Of a DNA stretch of 64,000 nucleotides, positions 57,138 to 64,000 are shown piece after piece (the first letter of the stretch is position 1; each line of letters begins with the position of its first letter). Both the position numbers and the translations under genes were made by a program. Origin of the DNA: Tolypeutes matacus (taxonomy: Eukaryota; Chordata; Mammalia; Cingulata; Chlamyphoridae); NCBI GenBank assembly GCA_026826555.1, contig JAKSZT010054324.1, positions 6,299,063-6,363,062 on the forward strand, in the 5' to 3' direction. Under the pieces are notes generated by a model, which saw only the letters and a list, made by a program, of their open reading frames with translations, was not told the origin of the DNA and made no database searches.

Positions 57138-60100
57138 CATTTAACAATGTAAAAACCATTATTAGTTTACCAGCTAAAAAATCAAACCAACCAACAAACA
57201 AAGAAGTGGAGCAAATCAGGACCAAGAGCTGTCCTTTGCTTACTCCTGAACTAGAAAAGTAAAGCTGAGAAAAGAAGTAAAACAACTCAACCCATTTGCC
57301 TACTATTTTGGAAAAAGAGCAGTTAGTCTTAGCTAAAAATGAGCCATGATTTGGGAATTACATCTATCTCTTCTGTTATTATCCCTGAGAACATAATTAT
57401 ATTCTAAGAAACTAAACTCAATTGTCTACTACTACAGTCATCCAAAATATCAAAGACATAAAGTGCACAATCCTCAATGGGAAAAATTCACAAAAGGAAA
57501 ATGAGAAAAAAAAATTATGGAGAGAAACATATTCCAAGGAAATTTTCTTTGCTATTCAAAATCAAAATTTGGCCTGGTAAATGGCAGAAACCCTAAGACT
57601 GAAATGTTTATTTCTAGATATACAAAAGCGAATATTGACTTGTTTTTTTTGTTTTGTTTTGTTTTTCAATAAAAAAGCATTCGTTGTATATATATGATGT
57701 GTCAGAAACTGTTCTAGGCCTAGAAGATACATCAGCAAAACAAAGAATAATCTTTATCATTTTGAAACATACATTTTGATGGGTAAAAACAAACAAACAA
57801 TAATATGGTACTTTAGATGCTAATGAATGCTATAAAGAGTTATATCTTAAGTACTAAGAAGAAGAATAAAACAGGGAAAGAAAATGTTAAGTGATGTGTG
57901 TGTGGGAGAGGGCAGCTGCAATTTTATATAGGGTAGTTAGAGAAGGCCCCACAAATAACAGCAAAGGAGCTAGCCCTGCAGTTATCTGTAGAAAGAGCAT
58001 TACCTAGGCAGAGGCCCTGGGCTGGAAGAAGCCTTGCATCATGTAGAAACAGCACACGGCCATATGGCTGAGGCAGAGTAAAGGAGAGGATATCATATAA
58101 GGTTGTGTCCTGTAAGCCATTGTAAAATTAAAAAAAAACAATAACTTTTCCTCCAAGAGAAGTCAGAAACCATTGGAGAGGTTATAAAAGAAGAGTGGCA
58201 GGATCTAATATGCATTTCAACAAAATTCCTCTGTAGGTGATTTCTTTCTGGGTTTATTTTAGGTGTTAATTTGACCATGAGTATTCAGAAATAACATCAC
58301 CAGAATGAGAGATCAGCCTGGTGAGAATTACTTATTTAAGTATTTGAAATATTAGGTGGCTGTTAATAATTGCAGCTCAGGAACAAATGCCCTGAGCATT
58401 GGTTAATAACCATAAAAGTTGTATAAATGATGAAGGCTGTCTAAAAGCTCAGAGGATACAGAAATCACAATTACAACGTGTGAGTGGTCAGTGAACATTT
58501 CATATAGGAGGTTGCGCATGCACGTGAGAAGATATTTGAAGGACAGATAGGAATTTAAAAATGGCAACAGAAAGGGCATTCTAAATCCTTTTAGATGGAA
58601 TGACTAGGGATCCTAATTGCTAAAGCATAGGGTACACATACAGCTGGGGAAGATGCCTATTGCAAGCAGAGAGCTCAGAGAGAGGGAAATAATAAACTAT
58701 AAAGGAAAAAGCAGGTTGGGGTCAGATGATAAGGATCTCAAAGCTCAGATTTTTTTTTAAATGACAAACTAGATTTTCATGATTTTAACATTTGTTTCAA
58801 ACAATGAAATACTCTGTCTTAAGTTCTTTGTTTCTTTAATGCAACCATCCCACATTTGATCGGATAATATTCTATACTCAGTTTTTAGGACAAACAATAT
58901 AATGGACAAAGAAATCAAATTTTAATGTAAATGGCCTTAAGGGTTTGAAAATGTTGTTCCAACTTTCTATGATAAAATTTCAAAGCTATTTTTTATTGTT
59001 AAGCTTTTCAAGTTAAGAGCTTTTAGCTTAAATTTCAAAATTGTGTTTCCATCTACTTTATACTATAATTTCTACAACTAGCCAAGAGACTTTAAAAAAT
59101 GTTGCTTAAGCTTTCAGTTAAAGCATATTTTGCAAACTTATAACCCAAGTAGTTTGGTTTACATATCCTCTGAGGTCACTTCCAAATGAAATGTTTTAAA
59201 TTCTAGAATATTAGTTTTTAAGGAGAAAACTTTCATGGGCAGATTAACATTGTACAACACTGGCCATGTCATACATCGCCTTGAAAAGGTAAACTATATA
59301 AACCAATATACTGTGAAAAATCTAAGAACAAAAAGGCAACCATGTTATTTAAACAATTTTCATTGTAAACAGTTGAAAAAGGACAGACCACAAGGAATAA
59401 TGGGAAAAGCGTTTATTTTAGAAATAAGTTGCCAGAGTTCAATCTTAGATCTTCATACTCTTGTACCCTTGACTACTTTACTTGAGCTTGATGAGGCTCA
59501 TTTCTCTCATCCATATGATTTGGCTAATAATACATATGTATCTTCTCTATGCCTATTTGCTTTTGAAGTACTGTCCTCAAGGCTTTGCTGACTTTTTCAT
59601 CTGCCCTTTGTGTCAGAAGCTGAAGATCAGGCTGGTGGACCATATTTTCCTTCACAATTGACTTAACTTCATTTATTTAGATTGATTTTGATACTTCTGA
59701 AGAAAATGTTTATCTCATCAGTGAACCCATATATCATAGAAACACAGTATGTTTGATCTGGAAATCAGTCCATTCCTCTAATTTTACACATGAGGAAATA
59801 GTCAGAAAAATGATATGACTTGTTCAAGATTAAACAAGTATAATATTTCCTCAGCTATTAAAGTTTGGGAGAATATATAGAGTCCTCTACATAGTCAATG
59901 AATTTTAACTCAATTTTTAAAATTTTACTCAAATCAATCTTACTGGGAGATTGCAAGGTAACAATAAGAAAACACATATTTGGAAATTTGGACTCTCTCC
60001 CAAATGATGGATGCCTAGAGTTGAAATGTTAAAAATATTCTATCATACCAAATATTGGTGAATTGATAGAAGTTTGTAAAATAAAATATTTAAGCTTGTA

Positions 60101-60339
60101 ATTATCACTAGTTACCTTTTTATCTTAATATGTATTATACCATGTCTGTGCTTCAGGTTGAGCCCAGATTAAAAATCAGAAAATTTGAACAAGCGTAACA
60201 AAAAAACTCAAAGAAATATCACTTCTATGGCACTAATAATGTTCTATATTAGCCTTTCTTTGCTCTTTATATACTCAAAGACAATATCTTGATAATAGGA
60301 GAAGGTGTAGAAGTTTTAATTAACTTGACTGTAAAAGTG
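57138..60339. other. Unannotated stretch with an old interspersed repeat
   Basis: The segment about 57690-58235 (ACTGTTCTAGGCCTAGAAGA, AAAGAGCATTACCTAGGCAG, AGGCCCTGGGCTGGAAGAAG, CCTGTAAGCCATTGTAAAAT) is a well-known mammal-wide repeat text in plus orientation, but I cannot name its family with confidence. The 118-codon frame at 59235-59591 shows no domain. A weak minus-strand MIR lies near 59740-59840. Confidence 0.45.
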
Positions 60340-60905
60340 TGGAAATGGATAGAGTTGATGGTAACACATTATAGGGAGTAGAACTAATACAGCTGGTTTA
60401 TAAATGGGACTGTGGCTGAAAAGTGTAATCTAGGGATGTAAATGTCAATTGAAAGAAAGCTAGAGAATAGTCTAGGGACTGAATAATATAGTGAACCCAG
60501 AGGTGGATGAGAATTGAGGTTAATAGTACAAATACAAGAATGTCCTTCTATGAACTCGAACAAATGAACATCACTATTGCAAGGTGGTAAGAATGTGGAG
60601 AAGCATAAGAAAAATACAATTAATGTAACCTATGGACTATAGTTAACAGAATACTATAATATTCTTGCATCGATGCCAAAGATGTTCTGTGTTAATAATA
60701 GGATAGTATGGAAAAAATATACCAAATGCATGCTATAGAGCACAGTTAGTGGTAATATTCTGATGAGATTATCTAATAATCTGTAACATATGCTCCACAA
60801 CAATGTAGTGTGTTGGTGAAGGGGTGTTGTATGGGAATTCCATACATGTACATGAATATTTTATAAGTTCACAACCTCTCTGATAAAAATATATTTTTAA
60901 AAATA
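60340..60905 (+). mobile_element. L1 3' UTR fragment
   Basis: The text AATGTAACCTATGGACTATA, GTTAACAGAATACTATAATA, TCTGTGTTAATAATAGGATA, then GGGTGTTGTATGGGAATTCC and CTCTCTGATAAAAATATATT is what I recall of 3' UTRs of L1 elements in xenarthrans and some other placentals. No ORF2 is attached; it is a 5'-truncated insertion ending near 60905. Confidence 0.6.
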
Positions 60906-63900
60906 TGTTTTTCTGAAAGTCATCTGATCTTGAGGTTTATACATATTCTAAAGAATTGACTATTGTAATGTTTATCACACATTCCAAATTTATTGCAAGA
61001 AGCAAGGTTCAGCTTTGTTCTCACTTGCTTGACCACCTCTAAACATAGTTAGCACTTATTAGAAGGCAAGATCATTCTCTCTGCACACTCCCTAGACTCA
61101 GTGAGTAACAATATAAAAAAGTCCTTTTGCCAACTTCATATCAAAAAGCGAAAAGGTGAAATCAATGGAACAATAAAAACTGCAATCTCTTTTTGTCACA
61201 TTTTATGACCTCATCACCAACAGAGTCCACGAGGTCATCACTTCTTGTATTAGTCTGTTAACGATCTGGGAACAATCACGGCTACCTTTTGAACTGGCTT
61301 TTTATTTTATAATATTGCTTTTTGTTTGTTTATGTTATTGGCTGTTACTATAGGTTTCCCCCCTTTTGGTTAAAATGAACATCAATGAAGAATGCTAGTA
61401 TAGAATGCAATAAACCCATGCAAGAAAGAGACATGTGGCCCTTAGACACCAGCATTCCAGATAGCTTCTACTGGCCAGCCACATTGAGTCTTCACAGGCA
61501 ACACTCAATTCAGATATCAAAGAGCTAGGAAAACTAGTGCACTTGATATAGAGTTGATCGTAATCCCTACTGTGACTCTTGAGATGCAGATGTAAGTAAA
61601 AATGCTTTTCTAGGTTGGGAAAACATATGGTCCACAAATGAGTAAAGTAGTATAGAAATAAACAAGTTTTCTTTCAATAAATAACAGAATTTTGAATGAA
61701 AGCTTGAAAGATTCCTCCATTTTGGTTAATACCGATTTGGTTGACCATAAGCTCTGGTCTCGTTTTAATCTATCATAGCCAAGAATATTTTATTTTGCAC
61801 CAATAACAAAAAAGTTACTTGTAATGCTTTTTTAAATGTTTATTTAGAAGCTTTCCTCACGATGGTACTGAATTTGATGGGGAATTAGAAATTTGTTTTC
61901 ATGAAAGGGTGGAAGTTAGCCAGGGGCTCTTGATGATGCAGAACCCATAAAGTTTTTCCCTTAGAATTGTCCTCTTTACATATAGAGTCAAGATTTCCTC
62001 TCCATATCCTGCATGGGACTTCATTCTTCTTCCTCCTGAGTTTCTACTTCTGATCCGAATTCTGACTCTTTCCATCATGTTGTTATGAACATCTACATAC
62101 TCAATCTTGCCACAGAAAATTCTTTCCACCTATTGACTTAACTGAATCCTTGTTCTCATTCATAGTTTCTATCTTTAGGCAATCTTTCAATTCTTCCATC
62201 CTTCTTTTATCTCAGGGCACAAATGAGATATGAAAACCCACTTGCTCTCTGTTTTCAGGCCATTTTTTTTTTTCCACCATCATGCTAATTTGCCTCCTAT
62301 TTTTAATTTCATGGCAACCAGTCTTACATTATATTTCTGTTCATAACTCTCCTATATCAATATGTTAGCCAATTCTTCAAATTACTTGAGTTTATTGATA
62401 TTGAGTTTGTTTCTAAAGAAAGAGGAATAGTTAAACTTTCTACTTTAAACCTAAATTCTGAAATTTAAATGTGCTATTAAACAACTTATGCAATGCTCTA
62501 GTTACAAAGCTTTCCATCTGACTCTATGAAAATAAACTTTACCTCCTCTCCTGTTCAGCCATTAGCTTTCAGGCAAAAAAGTGGACTAACTTCAAAGTCT
62601 TAAAACTAAAATTTGTACAGAATCCCATCTTTCCCTCCACCTTACTTGCTCAATCCAAACATATCTGCTCCCTACCCTTTCAATGTGATCTGTAGCACCA
62701 CCTCTCCTCCAGTTTCAGAAGAAAAATAAGCAAGGTTTCTCCTCTCTAGAGCTAGGCTCAGACATCAGCTCTACCTTATTCACCTATGTGACTGTAAGCA
62801 AGATATTTAGGTTCTTAAATATCCAGTCTCCTCATCAGTAAAATCTCACTACTAAGTAAATAACCCCAAATTAAATAAATAAAATAATGCACATACATGC
62901 TTATCAAATTTCTTAGCATTTTAAATATTCTAAATGGTGAAATGTTTGTAATTTATCTTATTGATTTACAGGAACAATCAGGAAAGCATGCAAAAGGTTA
63001 TGTTCCAGGATTGTGGTGAGGCAAGTGAAGTCAAATACCACAATGTCATTCAGTGGAAATTATGAAACAGGTCTTAGTAGGGAAGCCTGCAAGCTAAGGG
63101 TCAGCAAGAGGAGACCAATGACTCACAGCATTTTCATTATTCCAGGAAGAAATTGCAGTAGCAGTGGGGTAGTGTTTGCAAGATGGGACTCAGTCCCATG
63201 GCACTTTATCATTTTCTAGTGTAAATAAAATAATCTACTTTGGCAGGGGAAAATATGGAGGGCTTAGGCAGCAGGCAGTCCTTATGCCAAGGCCAACTGC
63301 AAGGAGAATTATCTGAGAATGTTTGAAATTAGCATCCCAGAGCCTTTTGAAAATTCAGGTTCAGCCTTCTGAGGGGAAGGATGATCTTGCTCCATTACAA
63401 ACCAACCTGAGCCACTGTGGCCAGGGCCCCTACAATATTTTTTGTCTCTCTAAAAAGGGATGCTTAGTGAATATTGTTCATTAAGTACAAACAATCATAG
63501 AAATCAATCTCCATTAGGTAATACATTATATATATTAAATTATATTTGTTTGGTGGAAAACAATGGAGCCATTCAAAAACATTTTTCCTAGTGAAAATTT
63601 AAAATTTAAAAGAGAAAATAAAGTTTGTCAAAGGACTATCTTTACAAAAAGCTTATAAATTATGATAGATGAGAATCAGATAAGGAAATTTGGTCATAAT
63701 GAATTTGTTTCTAAAGAAAGAGGAATAAATCATACTAACAAATATAAGGTTTAATTTTACAGAAAAACAATAAACAGTGACAATAATATAAATTAACATT
63801 ATGTAAAACATGGCTACCATGAAAGAGACTCTGAATACCCATGACTAGAATTGTTTTTATTTAGCTTGGTAGCAAAACTAAATTTTGAGGGGGGTTACAA

Positions 63901-64000
63901 AAATAAAAGTAGTCTAGTCAACATCACTAACAATCCTATAGAAAATATAAGACTTTATGGCATCTTATTGATTTGCATGTGCATTATTCTATTTCTATCT
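60906..64000. other. Unannotated stretch to window end
   Basis: Holds a plus-strand MIR core near 62770-62850 (GACTGTAAGCAAGATATTTA, CAGTCTCCTCATCAGTAAAA) and an exact 24-bp direct repeat at 62406-62429 and 63704-63727. The 61840-62400 part has a slightly higher GC and a 76-codon minus-strand frame (62129-61899) without recognisable domain. No gene is supported. Confidence 0.45.
62406..63727. repeat. Exact 24-bp direct repeat 1.3 kb apart
   Basis: A 24-base string beginning TTTGTTTCTAAAGAAAG and ending AGGAATA is present at 62406-62429 and 63704-63727, offset 1298 bp, without mismatch. The flanks differ. Nothing between the copies shows a poly(A) tail or inverted ends. Confidence 0.8.

Noticed and set aside
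59235..59591. 118-codon plus-strand frame
   Set aside because: No recognised domain; within the length range expected by chance in 64 kb.

Overview
This window reads as AT-rich, gene-poor nuclear DNA of a placental mammal, most likely a xenarthran (armadillo, sloth or anteater). The clade call rests on several tRNA-derived SINEs of the DAS type (body beginning GGAAGCGGCTGTGGCTCA or a close variant, A and B boxes, A-rich tail, target-site duplications). They sit among mammal-wide MIR pieces, old L1 copies, MLT1-like LTRs and an ERVL/MLT2-type element. I found no exon, splice-supported gene, tRNA, rRNA or CpG island that I can defend. Every reading frame with recognisable homology belongs to a dead transposable element.

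Layout. 1-2.07 kb: unremarkable with a MIR. 2.07-4.05 kb: an internally deleted Tigger/pogo DNA transposon (minus strand) carrying a nested retroposed fragment. 4.85-5.43 kb: a second retroposed fragment with the same 3' tail. 5.4-15.5 kb: AT-rich DNA with MIR/L2 scraps, an MLT1-like LTR (11.1-11.6 kb) and possible conserved noncoding stretches. 16.4-28.7 kb: plus-strand L1 remnants, one split by a 4.7-kb ERVL-derived insertion (19.80-24.53 kb). 28.7-33.5 kb: mostly plain DNA with a short SINE and a tiny retroposed insert. 33.5-37.8 kb: a long decayed L1. 39.0 and 41.4 kb: two minus-strand SINEs. 43.2-43.4 kb: a purine tract. 44.6-49.9 kb: further L1 remnants with an LTR-like insertion. 51.3-51.75 and 56.7-57.1 kb: two more MLT1-like LTRs. 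60.3-60.9 kb: an L1 3' end. The rest to 64 kb shows only old repeat scraps and a puzzling 24-bp exact direct repeat.

The most interesting object is the ERVL-derived insertion. Its left end is not an LTR start. It begins where the R region should begin, about 30 bp below a TATA-like TTAAAAG in the homologous 3' LTR. It carries an R-U5 copy, a decayed tRNA-Leu-type primer site, gag, protease, a partial integrase and dUTPase, then a complete 3' LTR. It continues about 340 bp past that LTR to ATTAAA and a short A-run, and is bracketed by a perfect 16-bp duplication of the L1 target. This is the structure expected of a retroviral transcript that read through its own LTR and was pasted in by L1 machinery. 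Reverse transcriptase is absent, with a same-frame protease-to-integrase join, so the copied RNA was either from a deleted provirus or spliced.
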